Positions 11,926 through 23,500 of a stretch of DNA of 64,000 bases are shown here, one piece after another. Source of the DNA: Isoetes taiwanensis (taxonomy: Eukaryota > Streptophyta > Lycopodiopsida > Isoetales > Isoetaceae). Location: assembly GCA_021234155.1 (NCBI GenBank), contig JAJEKV010000051.1, positions 7,166,761 to 7,230,760 on the forward strand, written 5' to 3'. Each line of letters begins with the position of its first letter. The first letter of the stretch is position 1. The notes beneath the pieces were generated by a model. The model saw only the letters and a list, made by a program, of their open reading frames with translations, did no database searches and was not told the origin of the DNA. A program made the translations under genes and the position numbers.

Positions 11926-13774
11926 ACAAAAGGCTGGACTGATTCTAGGGCAAGAAAGAAGATGTCCTTGAAGCCCTTGGCTCCCTTACAAATCCCACAA
12001 ATCTCGACCTTGCATGAACAACCTATTCCTAAGAATGTACATTTCATAGCCATCCTATCTTCTCTACCCCATTCACGAGGGCAACCCATCGTGCGTCAAC
12101 ACCTTTTTGTCCACTGAGCAAAATCAGAAGCTAAGAAATCTAAAAGATTTTTGCCAAAAGAGTGGCTAAATTCCTTGGCATATCAAAGTATCTTCATCAA
12201 AATGCCTTTCAAGTTGAATACTTGCATGAGAAATGTCTAATGATATAAGAGGCATGTTAGAAATCAACAAAAAAAAAAAAAAAAAAATTGCTACGAAAAA
12301 GATACTTACATACCACGAATTCCGTACTTCCGCCCATTTAGGCTACGGGTGTGCAGAATGCGGTTCCAAGAGGATGCAAAAGCCAAATGGCTAAGAACTA
12401 GCATACCTATATCCTCTCCGAAATTTTTGGATTCATGTGTTGTCAACCTGTTTATTATTTTTGAAAATTGCTCCTTTGCCATTTGCTCACTCCGCCTTTA
12501 TAAATTTTTTGTCAAATCAGATTGTTGTTTCGGCATTTCCTTTAGAGTTCGATAATGTTAATCCTAGCTTAAAGAAAGCCCAAAGCTGCTTGTGGGCACT
12601 CAAATATGGTGTGCAAAAAAATGTGATGTCGAATCTCGGATTGGAAGACTCAATTCTACAGCGTGCTTGAAGAGCAAGAACCATACAAGCAGACACAGAT
12701 CAGAGAAGCCACAAGACACCACCACCTGAACTTTTGCCGATTTCTCATTGGCACAGTTGGACTTCACGTGTGATTGATATGGCTTTTAAGGCACTATCAT
12801 CATTTATATATGTTAAGAATATTTTCTAGCAATAGGTGCTACCATCAATCAAGTTACAATGGAGTCTTATTTGATTAGTGACTAGAAAGAGAAAAGACAA
12901 TTTTAAGTCATTGTGGTGCTTGAAGGAATTGCAAAATTAGAGAGCATTGGATGCCAATCCAACGACAAGTAACATGTCAAAACTTTAAGAAAGATTCTTG
13001 TACCAATGGTGTGGTCCAAATGATGGGGCTTGAAATGACTAGAGACCCAACTCTGAATGTTAGGTCGGTAGAAAATGGTGAAGAGATTTGCTACAATATG
13101 GCCCGACCACTCCAGGAGAATGGGCCTAGGGGTATATTATATATGACATTTATATACAAAACAAAAATAAAGGTAAGATTAACATCATGTATGGGCTCCA
13201 CACACTGGGGTCCAACATAGCAACTTCCATGGGTCCCCAGGTATTAATGTCTTTAATCGATCATGACAGAAATGAAGATATTCCACAATAAACAAAGGAA
13301 TGGAATGGGACGGGGTATATACTCCAAAAAACGAGCAAAGGTAAAGAAATAAACAAGCAAAATAACAATAAATATCTCTAACGTATAGATATGTTCAGAA
13401 GCCACGTGTTTGGCGGCCAACGGCAGAAAAAAAAACAGCCCATGTGGCAAGATCACCCCAAATATTCCACAATATCGGAAAAGGCCGCAGTAAAAAATAA
13501 AAAACAATATTTACCGCAAAATAAATCTCCTTTAACGCCGACACCTTTGCCGGCCGGTCAGTTGGGGGGTCCCTCTTGCCAGCTTTTGCGTCCGCCGGAA
13601 TCTGTTCTCCGGCGCCTTTTTACGTTAACTCTAATTATAACCGCAGTCACCGTTTGTTAGGCCTTTTATCACTGTGCCTTTAACCGCGGTTACGCGTTAA
13701 AGGCAGGTTCGGTGCTCCTTCATTTCTGGCTATGGCGGTCAGAGCCGGCGGAGCAAGAAAAGGTCTTTCAGGTT
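11926..13774. other. Intergenic region upstream of the PNRC-motif gene
   Basis: No gene recognised. There is a run of 19 A at 12269-12287. From about 13530 the sequence becomes GC-richer and CpG-rich, as expected near a plant promoter. Confidence 0.5.
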
Positions 13775-13784
13775 TCTATAAAGG
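13775..13784 (+). promoter_or_regulatory. Probable TATA box of the PNRC-motif gene
   Basis: TCTATAAAGG stands 422 bases before the start codon, in the GC-rich upstream zone. Transcription would begin near 13805-13810, giving a leader of about 390 bases. The leader contains at least one short upstream reading frame (14129-14167, 12 codons plus stop), and a TTTACAG string at about 14154-14160 could be the 3' end of a leader intron. Confidence 0.45.
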
Positions 13785-14196
13785 CCTTGTTCTACCTCTA
13801 CTAATGTCGTGCTTCGTAGCCGCTAAGTAGTGCGCCCCTAGTTTTCTCTCTCCGCGGTTTGCCGGAGCGATTTGGTGGTTTTGAAGGGGATTTGGAACGG
13901 ATTGAGGGCTCCTAAGGCGCCGCTGGCTCTATATTCGTCTTGATCTAAGTTTTTAAGGCAAAATAGAGTTTCTGAGCTTTGATCTAGGAGCGAAAATTTT
14001 CTGGGTTGCGATTTGGAAGCAAAACAGCTTCTGGCAGTGATTTAGGAACGATATTGCAAGGAAAACTGCTTTGGGCTCTGTTTATTTCTTTCTTTGCGGT
14101 TCATAGCAGCAGTAGTCTCGGCAACTGCATGCATAACTTTCTTACTACTCCTATTTACAGTTTGTAGTATATTGATCTACTTTGTAAACGAGCAAA

Positions 14197-15435
14197 ATGG
14201 TGACTATAGTTCTTCCACCGCAAGATCACTTGGCGCAACACCACTACTGGCACCAGAAAGCAAATAGTGGGGCTTTATCGATAGCAACACCTCCGAGGTC
14301 AAGAAGATATCAAAGACACAACAACGACGGTTCAGTAGACCCGGAGCTTGTGAAAAATTTTGTAAGTAACTCGTCATCTGGTAGACCGTCTGCTGTATCA
14401 TCTTCTGTACATGTATTATCAAGATCTTCGTCAGGGTTTGTATTTCCAGCGACTGATTCTGCTGACTTTATATCAATACCGAGACCATCTTCTGCATGTG
14501 GGCAGTATCACGTTTTAAAATCTTTTGACAGGGAATATGGATCTGACTCTGTAGTTTCTCAGAAGGGGAAATTACAGTCTGGAAGCCAGGATGGAAAGGG
14601 GAAAGGAGGTTCAAAGACATCTTACAAGGGCAATTTTGTGGCAAAAGCTCTTGATAATGTAAATGCAAGAGAACAAACTTCTCCTGACAGGGGTACAGGC
14701 AAGCCGTTGAAAGAAAAAAATGGGTTTCGGAAGAAACCAGTTGGGGGTGTGCAAAGCAAGTCTACAGGGCCTTCTCCCAAACGCAGATCTGAAGGTCCCT
14801 CACCACCTAAGATTACCATATTACAGCGTCCTCAGACAAAGGAAGCGGCTATGCTAGATATTTCAAAACTTACCGGTGTCTCTTTACAGGAGGTATATGC
14901 TAGAAATGGAATCATTCTTCCTAAAACTGATGATTCTGATAAATCGAAAGCTGCAGAGTGTGATAGTACTGTTTCAAAAGTTGGCACTAAGAGTTTGCCA
15001 AGTGATAAGAAAGCAGAAAATGCAGATCATGGGAAGAAAAGTGTTGCTCATAGGCCTGTGGTTGGAGGGATCAGTCAGGAGCTTAAGAATAGTAAACGGT
15101 CTTCTGTCATAGAACCAAAGGTCAGTGAAGAAGTATTTGCAGGCGGAAATGATCCGATTTCTGGAGATCTTTTGATTTCGTCTCCTTTTCTGAGTGAGAA
15201 GTGGGCGGGTCCAGCATTCACAAACTCCCCTCCTCCAAGTTCTCTTCCTATTCCAAAGTTCCAACTTCAAAGACAGAAGACCGCTCCTGTAGCGGATAGT
15301 GAAGAGCAGTATGAACTAGGTATGGCTTCTCTTTCTGTTCCTTCTAGCCCAGGCCGCAACTCAGCTGTGCCGTTTGTTGATGCTGCAACAGCGACGAAGG
15401 ACTTAAGGAGGATTTTGAATCTTGACTTTAACTGA
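14197..15435 (+). CDS. PNRC-motif (proline-rich, DCP1-binding-like) plant protein, 412 aa
   Basis: A single uninterrupted frame of 412 codons, Ser/Lys/Pro-rich and mostly disordered in appearance. Three short ordered-looking blocks stand out. SPPKITILQRP lies near residues 203-213. A block around residues 217-245 contains LTGVSLQEVYARNGI. SPPPSSLPIPKF lies near residues 343-354, followed near the C-terminus by DAATATKDLRRILNLDF. The SPPPSSLPxP block with a terminal LRRxL helix resembles the PNRC motif; in vertebrate PNRC2 the equivalent proline motif binds the EVH1 domain of the decapping factor DCP1. Plant proteins of this layout are common but little studied, so a role in mRNA decapping or decay is inference. 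The start is the first ATG of the frame, with A at -3. A TATA box lies 0.4 kb upstream. Neighbours are transposons, so there is no genomic partner. Base use differs clearly from the flanking repeats and the frame is intact, so it is likely functional. Confidence 0.75.
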   Translation: MVTIVLPPQDHLAQHHYWHQKANSGALSIATPPRSRRYQRHNNDGSVDPELVKNFVSNSSSGRPSAVSSSVHVLSRSSSGFVFPATDSADFISIPRPSSACGQYHVLKSFDREYGSDSVVSQKGKLQSGSQDGKGKGGSKTSYKGNFVAKALDNVNAREQTSPDRGTGKPLKEKNGFRKKPVGGVQSKSTGPSPKRRSEGPSPPKITILQRPQTKEAAMLDISKLTGVSLQEVYARNGIILPKTDDSDKSKAAECDSTVSKVGTKSLPSDKKAENADHGKKSVAHRPVVGGISQELKNSKRSSVIEPKVSEEVFAGGNDPISGDLLISSPFLSEKWAGPAFTNSPPPSSLPIPKFQLQRQKTAPVADSEEQYELGMASLSVPSSPGRNSAVPFVDAATATKDLRRILNLDFN

Positions 15436-17818
15436 CTATCTAAATGAAGCATGTACAGCTGTAAGTGCTGGTGTATATTGGGAGAGTGGTTGTAAATTTT
15501 TTTGGAGAATTTGGGCAGTTTATTTGTAGTGTAGAATCCATCAAACATCTGGCTCTCTAGGTTTTAGTACCAGGTAATGGGAGATGGAATATGTATACTA
15601 GCAGCTCCGTATTCCTAGTTGAATGTATACTAGCAGATCAAGCTCTATAGTCCATTTTTTGACAATGGACCTAAGAGTGAGGCGAATGAAGTCTGTTGGC
15701 CATCGTTTTAGATCAAGTTTGTTGTTCGTTTGGGTTAGAGGGAGGAAGTCCACTTGATTTTTGACGTGGGCTTTGTGGAAGTTGGGAAGGACTCTGAGCA
15801 GAGCGAAGGCTGGTGGTCAGGAGTCGCCCTCACTGGTGTTCACATCTTTTGTATTTTCTTTGCAGTTCAGTTATTAGTTGTGATTATGGTTGTTGAGTTG
15901 CTGAAGGGCAAGTATTCAGGAATCCTCTTCCTGTTGCTTGCAGGAGATTATTACATGCCTGCACTGCAGCCTGTAAATATGGCTTCCTTTCTTGATTTCT
16001 CATGGGGAAGGTGAAAGCGCTGTGCGAGGAGCAGATATAATTGGTTGGAGGTAAAGGCTTTTCACTAGAGTCTTGCCTTTGTCAGATCAGCTAGTAAGTT
16101 GGGTATTGTGGGTATGGGCAGATGAGTTGCTTCAAGAAGAAATTGTTGGAATTATGAAAAATCAGCTACTAGGTTGGGGGTGTAGAGTATATGGGCGGGG
16201 TTCTTTGATGCCCAGGAAGTTGTTGGAGGTGTTGAATTATGGAATGATATGTGGAAAGAGTTGGAATAAAATAGAATGTGGCATTGAAGGTTTGTAATTT
16301 GGCTGTCAGGTTGAGTCTTGGCAGATGTGGTGTTGGAGACAGTGATCAATCTCTTGGCACCATGAATGATGGATCTCTCTGTTTTTAGAGGATTCTTGTT
16401 AACTTTTGATGAAAAAGTCAATGTTTTTCATTTGCACTTCTTCCGGGCTTTGGAGGTTGATGCACTTGAAAGGAACATGTAACAGGTAAAGGTTTTTTTA
16501 ACCAAAAAGTTTACTGCTGGAAGTTAGTATATCATGTAAGCTGTATGTAGTATCGTCAAAACGCTTTTGTTTCAACTTTGTAATTGCTGTTGTTACGGCA
16601 CCAATCTGTACTTGTACCATCTATATATGTGAACAGTTATAATATTCGATCTGCGTCTTCTATTATTGTTTGAAATTTGCAGTTGTATATGATATGCGTT
16701 TGGCCTTTTGATGCTTTCATCTGATAGTATGCCAATGTTCGGTGGTCAGAGAGTAAAAAAAGGAAACATGTATCAATCTGATGGTCACGCATCTAGCAGT
16801 GAATATTTTCCTGCAAGAAAGAACTTGTTGAGCAATGCGTCAAGATTGGCCGCTAGTCGTATTTAGGCTGTTGATGACGGGCCATGCATGTGGGCAAATA
16901 TCTGACTGGGTCCCATGCACATTCAATTTGCAAGGTCTGGGATTTTCTCTGACTCCCAATAAGCATAACACATCTAATCTGATCACTCCTCAGTGCTCAC
17001 ACATTTTCCAGCGGAATAGCCCCTGGTTTTACCTTAAATTTTGAATCACTTTTACTACCTCAGCCTCGTGCAATGCAATGCAGGGCTGCTGGCGGACTGC
17101 GAGCCCCAAATTTGGTCGATGCTGTACTTCTTCATTCCGTCCATTCATCTCTCTTCTTACTTTTTTTGCTTGCTTTTTTTTTATTCTGATAAAATTTGTG
17201 TAAACGTTTTTATGTGGCCGATGCGCGGAGGGGAAAGCTGGCCGATGCGCGGAGCGCGGAGGCTTGCTTGACCCTCCAGAATCAAGCCCGGAGGGGAAAG
17301 CTGGCCGATGCGCGGAGCGCGGAGGCTTGCTTGACCCTCCAGAATCAAGCCCGGAGGGGCTTTCACCTAACATAAAAATCACCTGGGCTATTTTCAGCGG
17401 TTGATGCAATTGATTTGAGGAGCTGCGATTTGAATAGAGATCGGAATGCCGAGTATAAGAAGCTGAATCCAAAATTGCAGGTAAAATCTTGGATGCTCGA
17501 CTTTCTTGGATTGAAATAGCGCCAGCTGTCATGATCTGATTGGAAGCCTGGGCTGAAAATAGCCCAGGCGGTGTGTATAATGTATAGGCAATTGTTAGGA
17601 GTCACTTTTTGCAACCGTCTTTGAGGGTGTAATGTTTGTGAGGTCGACATGGTTTGTTTGTAGGGAGTACAAGGTAAAACTGGTTTGTTTGTTTATTTGT
17701 TTGTAGGTTGAGTACAAGGTAAAACTCTATGGTAGTGGCTGTGTTGCGGAGAAGGTACGGCAGTCTTGGAAAAGCTATGGCAATCATTGAGGAAATAATT
17801 CGAGTAACTAAGTATGTA
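15436..17818. other. 3' region of the PNRC-motif gene and intergenic sequence
   Basis: Probably holds the gene's 3' UTR (TG-rich sequence between about 15460 and 15560). After that I see no gene. Small open frames at 15754-16014 and 16073-16297 lack any recognisable domain. The only clear structure is the 63 bp tandem repeat listed separately. Confidence 0.5.
17227..17359. repeat. 63 bp tandem repeat, two full copies plus a start
   Basis: The unit beginning GGAGGGG starts at 17227, 17290 and 17353. The first two copies are essentially identical. The 63 bp period keeps frame, so both strands show a 21-residue repeat, but no surrounding protein looks real. The unit is GC-rich (GATGCGCGGAGCGCGGAGG) in an AT-rich setting. 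Confidence 0.85.
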
Positions 17819-18304
17819 TTTTTTTTTTAAGGGATAAAAAAATAGATTTTATATTCACTTTAGGAGAAACAATATAAAGCCACGTGGTAGGGGCACACTC
17901 ATCTGCGAAAATGAGATGAGGATAGCTGCATGGCTCCTCCTTGCACTATTCTCTTCTACAACCTAAAATAGGTTTAGATAGGGGCCTCATATTTCCATCT
18001 TTACATCTTCTTCACTCTCAAAAACTAGCCTGAATTTTTTTAACCTTCCAAGTACCACTTCCAAGTACCAAATGAAGAAGCTAATTTGGTGATATGACCT
18101 CCTGATCTTTATCAAGATTAAAGCATTCCTCCTTTTCCATATTGACCAGATTTTCAAGGACCTAGCTATATGAAACACCTTCTTCTTCATGGGGCACCAT
18201 TTCAGGGGGAGAATTCCCAACAACAATTCCTTAGCTCCTAGGGGATATTTGGCAAACATGAATATTTGGCAAAAATTACACACATGGACGTATTCATGAT
18301 ACAT
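17819..18304 (-). mobile_element. 5'-truncated LINE 3' end with RVT-zinc-region relic
   Basis: Read on the minus strand, a 105-codon frame (18304-17987) contains IWSIWKRRNALIL, matching the W-x-x-W-K-x-R-N pattern found near the C-terminus of plant LINE ORF2 proteins (end of the zf-RVT region). The copy ends in an A-tail (T run at 17819-17828 on the plus strand). The catalytic domains are missing, as in most 5'-truncated LINEs. Confidence 0.6.
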
Positions 18305-21017
18305 GTGACGTTGCTGGTATATGAGCAGATGATATTTGAATATATAGAGTTTTAAATGCGGGTTATTATGGCTGATATATGTATATTATGAATGAATATA
18401 ATGGTCTCTCGAAAGATACTGTCTGAAACTAAGATGTTATGTGTCACATAATATATTTAAGATTTTGAGTGCTGGTAATGTAAATGAGAAATGCATAGAT
18501 TATGATGATATATGGCAAATGATTATTCTAAGAGCATAAATGTTAATAGGATAAGCATGCTATGAAAAGATTGAATAGATAAACTGAAAAAGAATAACTC
18601 AGCCTTTGTATAGATTCTAGGATGAGGATATATTGATAAGAGTTTTTTGACGGAAAAATTGGGATACAATTAGCTGTGGCCTAGTGAATAACTAGGATGG
18701 ATATTATTTTGAGAGTTTCCATCTCAAATGGAGCTGTTACTATGACTGGTTCACAGTACAGTGAAAGTTGTGATGAAAACAAAAAGAAAAAAGAAAAACC
18801 ATTGGCGCCGAAAAAAAAAAGAACATGTTGTGATGCATCATAAGTGGTGGGAATCGTCACAATTTCTTGTCTGTTTCTTGATTCCCACCAAAATCAAGGC
18901 GAACTGCTTTGACCGATCTTGCTTGAACGATTTTGGCTTATTCCACCGATCTGCAGGCACCATTCATGAATTCATAGGTAGCCTCTTGATTTCTTACAAA
19001 TGGTTTTTTCCAGCAACAAATTTGTCTACATGTATGCCAGCGTCAACAACAACATCGACTTCTTCTGTGCTACAGTGGTAATTTTTGTGAAACCTTGTTT
19101 CTTATGTTTTTTTTTTTGTCTTTGTCAAATCTCTAAGCTGCGGCTAAACATTAGTGCTTCCTCTCCCAGGTGCTTCCTTACTTTGCTCTTAAATGCTTTA
19201 ACTTGTTGATAGTATTAGCCGTATCCATTGTTAGGGCTTCATGCTAACATATGGAAGTGCTGCTCTTTTGTTTAATTTTGCTTAGGCTAATTAGATGATG
19301 CTTTGATGCCTCTTTCAGCCCATTGAGAGAAATCAAGGAGCTCGCCGACAACCTTGGTTCATTTGCTAGACCCCACAAACAAGCTATTTGTGCTCAGCAC
19401 AGAGGTATCTGCTGTCTCTATTTTACTTCCTATTTTATTATAGAGTATGTCAAACCTCGACAAAGAAGGGATTATGAAGTAGTTTGAGAGCTTTTGACAT
19501 GGTTATATTTTTCTATTTGATAGTCTTGGCTGATACAAGCCAAGCCAAGGCCTTGAAATGTGACGAATTGGGATTATGGGGACGTGTTGTTTATCTGAAT
19601 TATTTAAATATGTTTATCAACAAATTAATATTGTTTCTTTGGTTTGTTACATTTTGCATACGAGCACTATCTTTTTTCCAGCTCATTTGACAAGACATTA
19701 TACATTTGGGACCTTCTTAATTATTTCTCTCTCATTGTCAGGGTGTTCTTTTATGTTTGTTTATGCATCATATGGATACAATCTGAAAAGGTTTTGTCTA
19801 TAGCTTTACAATTAAATTTTGGTCTTGCATCTACAGCCTTAAAGTAGTTTTACGATGAAATTGTCGCCTTGCATCTGCAGCCTTTATAGTCTATTTAAGC
19901 ATAACCAGTTCCAACTTGCAATTGTCCATTGCTGGCTTATTTTGTAAGTTGCAGGAATCACCATTATGAGAATCAAAGCAAGGAAAATAAAGGCACAAGC
20001 AAGGAGAAAGACACAAGCATTGCATATCCTGCTGCATTTATTTATTTTTGATATGTAGTTTTTTGAAACCAATCATCTAAACTTTTGTTTTCAAGATTCT
20101 TGACAACAGATGAGTTCTCTGCTGAGATTGTTGTTGAGATTGCAGCTAAATGCATCATACGTAACTGTTGGGTAGGACAATACTTGTAAGTAGTGACTAT
20201 GTACTGTTTTCCATTATTATTAAGTAGGCATAACCACGCACTATTGGCAAGTATTACCTTAGTAGAAATTGTATAGTATTTTAACTTGAAAGATGAAACC
20301 AAAATCAAGTATGTAAGTTTTCATCTCTTAGTAGGCTTTGTAAATAAAGTCGCCTCCTCTTCTCCCTATTTGCTATCTGGATAATTCTAATATATCTTCA
20401 TAATGCTTCTTGGGCATCATCAAACCCTGATATTGTTATTATGGATAATCAGCTGTATGGCTAACGCAATTGATATGGCCACAAGTACGGGTTCATAATA
20501 TTTATGGTTTTGAAGAAGTTGTATCTATGATGCCAGAGGTGCCCACTAATGGGTCCTTATTTTTTACTTCTTTGGCATATCCGCTATCCTGGTTTATAGT
20601 GGAACTACTTTAACAACTGATCTTTTGTTAGGTTCTTCTAAGATGGCTTCTTCTGCCGTTCTTTTGTAAAGTCATCATTTATGGTCAGTTAACCATGAAA
20701 GTGCTTCCCTTGTACTTTGGTCAATCTGATGTTTACATAAGCTTGATTACTTAGCATATTCTTCTTAACATTTGAGGGCTAAGATAAGATGGCCCATTCA
20801 AAAACAATAAACCTGACCAGAAAGTGGTTCTAAAGAGCACGTCTTGACACTGTAGTTATTTGAGGAGTTCACATGATATTTATATCCCTTCCCCTTGGAA
20901 TCCTGGCATTTGAGCACAAGTGAAGGCGGGCCATTATAAGGAGAATGTGAACCCTTCTTTGATCCTAGGACCACAAAGTCTGCTCAACTAGGTTGGTACC
21001 ATGCTGAAAATTCACAG
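18305..21017. other. Unassigned, AT-rich; one orphan exon-like segment
   Basis: No gene recognised overall. At 19319-19404 an 86-base segment sits between a pyrimidine-rich TCTTTCAG acceptor and a GAG|GTATCT donor and is open in one frame (PLREIKELADNLGSFA and onward). I do not recognise the protein. The last 200 bases before 21018 would be the intron preceding the peroxidase exon relic. Confidence 0.35.
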
Positions 21018-21195
21018 GGCTGTGATACATCCCTTGTTACTAGATGTTGCTAATGGTGAAAAAACTCTTGGACCAAGTGGCTCGCTACGCAACTTTGAAT
21101 ATGTTGATGAGATCAAGTGTAAAGTGGAACAAATATGTCCTGAGACAGTGCCTTGTGCAGATTTGCTAGCACTTATAGCAAGGGAATCTGTAGTT
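21018..21195 (+). pseudogene. Class III peroxidase exon 2 relic
   Basis: Begins at a CACAG|GG acceptor with codons for G-C-D-T-S, then shifts frame by one base and continues DVANGEKTLGPSGSLRNFEY-VDEIK...CPETVPCADLLALIARESVV, ending at a GT donor-like site near 21196. This is the part of a plant secretory (class III) peroxidase running from the GCDAS calcium-site region to the CADILA-ARD block. Those genes classically carry introns at just these two boundaries. The exon is 178 bases; the usual one is about 190. Exon 1 (with the HFHDCFV distal histidine) and exons 3-4 (with the proximal histidine) are not found nearby. With the frameshift and missing exons, this is a gene fragment rather than a working enzyme. 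Confidence 0.75.
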
Positions 21196-21580
21196 GTACG
21201 GATATGTGATATTATGTTCCTGATATTAATTTTGATACAATCCTCCATGCTCTGATGCTCTTCTTGTTCTATCTGCATACATATTTTCTTAGTTTCAAAT
21301 GGTGTAATGGACATGAAGGCTTGAATTTCTGCTGCAAAAGATGGAATTGCTGCACTGTTTCTTGCCTCTAAAGCATTCATAGCATAAGGTGAATTGACAT
21401 GGTTCCTATCAGTACAAGCAATGCACGACCCAGACCTGCTTGAGAAGATAGAGATATTCTTTATCACCACGTCCAAATGTAGCAGCTCGCAAATTATCTT
21501 TCCCAAAGTTGGGTTTTGCTTGTGCTTTCCATTGCAAATATTATGCTATAGTTAGCATTTCACACATGCTGGATACCTGC
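21196..21580. other. Flank between peroxidase relic and the recombinase-element array
   Basis: No gene recognised. A minus-strand open frame of 164 codons spans this stretch and the peroxidase exon, but over the exon it is only its shadow, and the rest matches nothing I know. The last bases before 21581 form the left half of the predicted empty target site. Confidence 0.4.
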
Positions 21581-22267
21581 AATGCTTTGGTTCTATTGCG
21601 CTAGCAATAGAACCGCCATTCCTTGGATGGGGACGCCACCTCAGCTCCTTCCCCTTTTTATAGCCCATTTTTCCTTTTCTTTGGTTATCGGCGTTCTCCT
21701 TGGGCTTTTCTCCTAGTTACGGTCGCCTCTACCTGGTTTCCCGCCCCCCTCCCTCTCAGTCGATTTGACGGCTTATTTGGTCTCTTTATTCATTCTCGGC
21801 GTGGCCTTTGTCGCCTCCGAGGCGGTACCAACCGGTCGTTTCGGTCATTTGGCTTTTTTCTTCTTCGTACCGGTTGGTCGACCGTACTATTCGCTCGGCG
21901 TGGCCCTGCGGCCTCCGAGTTGTTTTTTTCCATCATATCTGGCACCAGTCCTGCCACTGTTTCATTTCTGACATCTAACGGGTTATGTTGTCCAGGCCCT
22001 TTTTTCAGATGGCTGGGCTCGCAGTGCACAAGCCAGACGTGGGGGTACTTGTTCCTAGGACGTTGGGCATCGATCGTCTTCCGTTGATATCGTCTTCTTT
22101 TATGTTGTATTCTTCAGTTTCATCATGCTCTCGATGATTGTCTAGTTTCGGAGCATTTAAAGTTCAGATTTTCAAATTTATCTGTCCCTAGTGAGGGATC
22201 CATTTGTACTCAATGTTTTTACAAAGCTCAATGAGAACACCACTTGTGTCATAGGACCCATCCTAGG
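21581..22267 (+). mobile_element. Array unit 1: short non-autonomous unit (687 bp)
   Basis: Starts with the AATGCT core and the GGTTCTATTGC-GCTA-GCAATAGAACC palindrome (21589-21614), and ends with the GTGTCATAGGACCCATCCTAGG right end. The middle is T/C-rich and has no coding. Unit 5 is nearly identical once its insertion is set aside, so the two derive from the same short form. It also shares its later part (about 22080-22250) with the left portion of the coding unit (about 31330-31495). Confidence 0.8.
21589..21614. repeat. Perfect terminal palindrome of array unit 1
   Basis: Eleven-base arms around a 4-base spacer. The same palindrome, or one base shorter per arm, recurs at 22276-22301, 30442-30467, 30572-30597 and 37106-37131, always just inside the left end of a unit. 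At internal junctions it is nested in a second inverted pair, AGGAATG and CATTCCT. It is a natural candidate for recombinase binding or for folding of single-stranded DNA or RNA. Confidence 0.85.
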
Positions 22268-23340
22268 AATGCCACGGTTCTATTGTGATAGCAATAGAAC
22301 CGACATTCCTTGGATGGGGATGCCCTTCTTCGCATCTCCTATTTATTTTGCCTCTTTTTCACTTTCGTTCATCGGCGTTCTCTTGAGCTCCATTCATTTT
22401 TCCTCTTTGGCTCCACAAGTTTCCTATCGCTAACAAACCTGTTCTTCTACCAAATAAGCTTCGAATAGCTTCGAATAGGTTAGCTTTGGTTGATTCCTCA
22501 TCCGATGATGGTATCGTCTTTTCCTTCAGTACTATGGCGTCTTTTTCCGTTCTTTAATTTTGGGTTATATTGTCGTGCATCTGTTTCCCCCTTTTTCTCT
22601 GATTTGGTGAATCTACAATCAATTTCCTCTTTCTCTGTTTTTTGATTCGTGCTTACAAGCATCGTTTCCTCTTTCTCTGTTTAGTGGGTTCCATGCATCG
22701 TTTTCTATGTCGTTCCTTCTATGCCCACAGTTTCTTTTTGGCTCCTTTTTTGGTAAGATCTTTGAGGTTTTCCCGTCTGTGGTTGGATAAGTTATTCTGT
22801 AGATTTGGGTTGCGCTCTTTACATCTTTTCGATTTGTATTTGTATTTCGGTGGCTGTGTTCTTTCGTGTTCCTGCATGCCTTCAGTTTCAGATTATCCGG
22901 GCTCAGCTTTGCCCTCTGCGCTTTGGTCCGAACTTGGATACTGGGCGGTGGCTTTATCCTGCTTATCATATCCGATTCTTTGGGACTTATGGATTCTTCC
23001 TTTCTTCTTCTGATGATTCGGGCAGTGCCAGGTCGTGGATGCATGGTTTGTATAGTGAAACAGGTTGCGAGAAGCGCTGTAGCTTACGAGTGTGAGGCCT
23101 TCTGGCTCGCAAGGAACATACAGCGGCCGTCTCATGTTTAGATTATTCCTTGGACCTTTCTTCACTGCTTGACGGCTTTAAGGTATGAATACTATTCGAT
23201 TCTGCAAACAACTATTACCAGCTGAGTGTGAATGATTGTGCTTTTCTGTAGCATTCCGACTAAATTCTAAACTCACTTTTATTCCTGGTTGCGGTAATTT
23301 GCACCAAAGCTGTATCCAGTCGGCCGGTCTTGTGTGTTCT

Positions 23341-23500
23341 TCAACTCTGCCAGATCAAGCTTGTACCTTTGATGCCTCAATGACTGTGATCAGATTCCAC
23401 TTTGATTCCGCTTGATCTGCTTGATTCCGCTTGATCTGATACAGATTCCGTTTGGTATCAACTCTGCCAAATCAAGCTTGTACCTTTGATGCCTCACTGG
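23341..23500. repeat. 117 bp-spaced direct repeat
   Basis: A block of about 42 bases beginning TCAACTCTGCC at 23341 recurs at 23458 with few changes. Between them CTTGATTCCGCTTGATCTG units repeat. No coding is implied. Confidence 0.75.

Noticed and set aside
17029-17532. Minus-strand 167-codon frame across the 63 bp repeat
   Set aside because: Its length comes from the in-frame 63 bp repeat; the opposite strand is also open and nothing outside the repeat looks coding.
21012-21506. Minus-strand 164-codon frame opposite the peroxidase exon
   Set aside because: The overlapping part is the shadow of a clear peroxidase exon and the remainder matches nothing.
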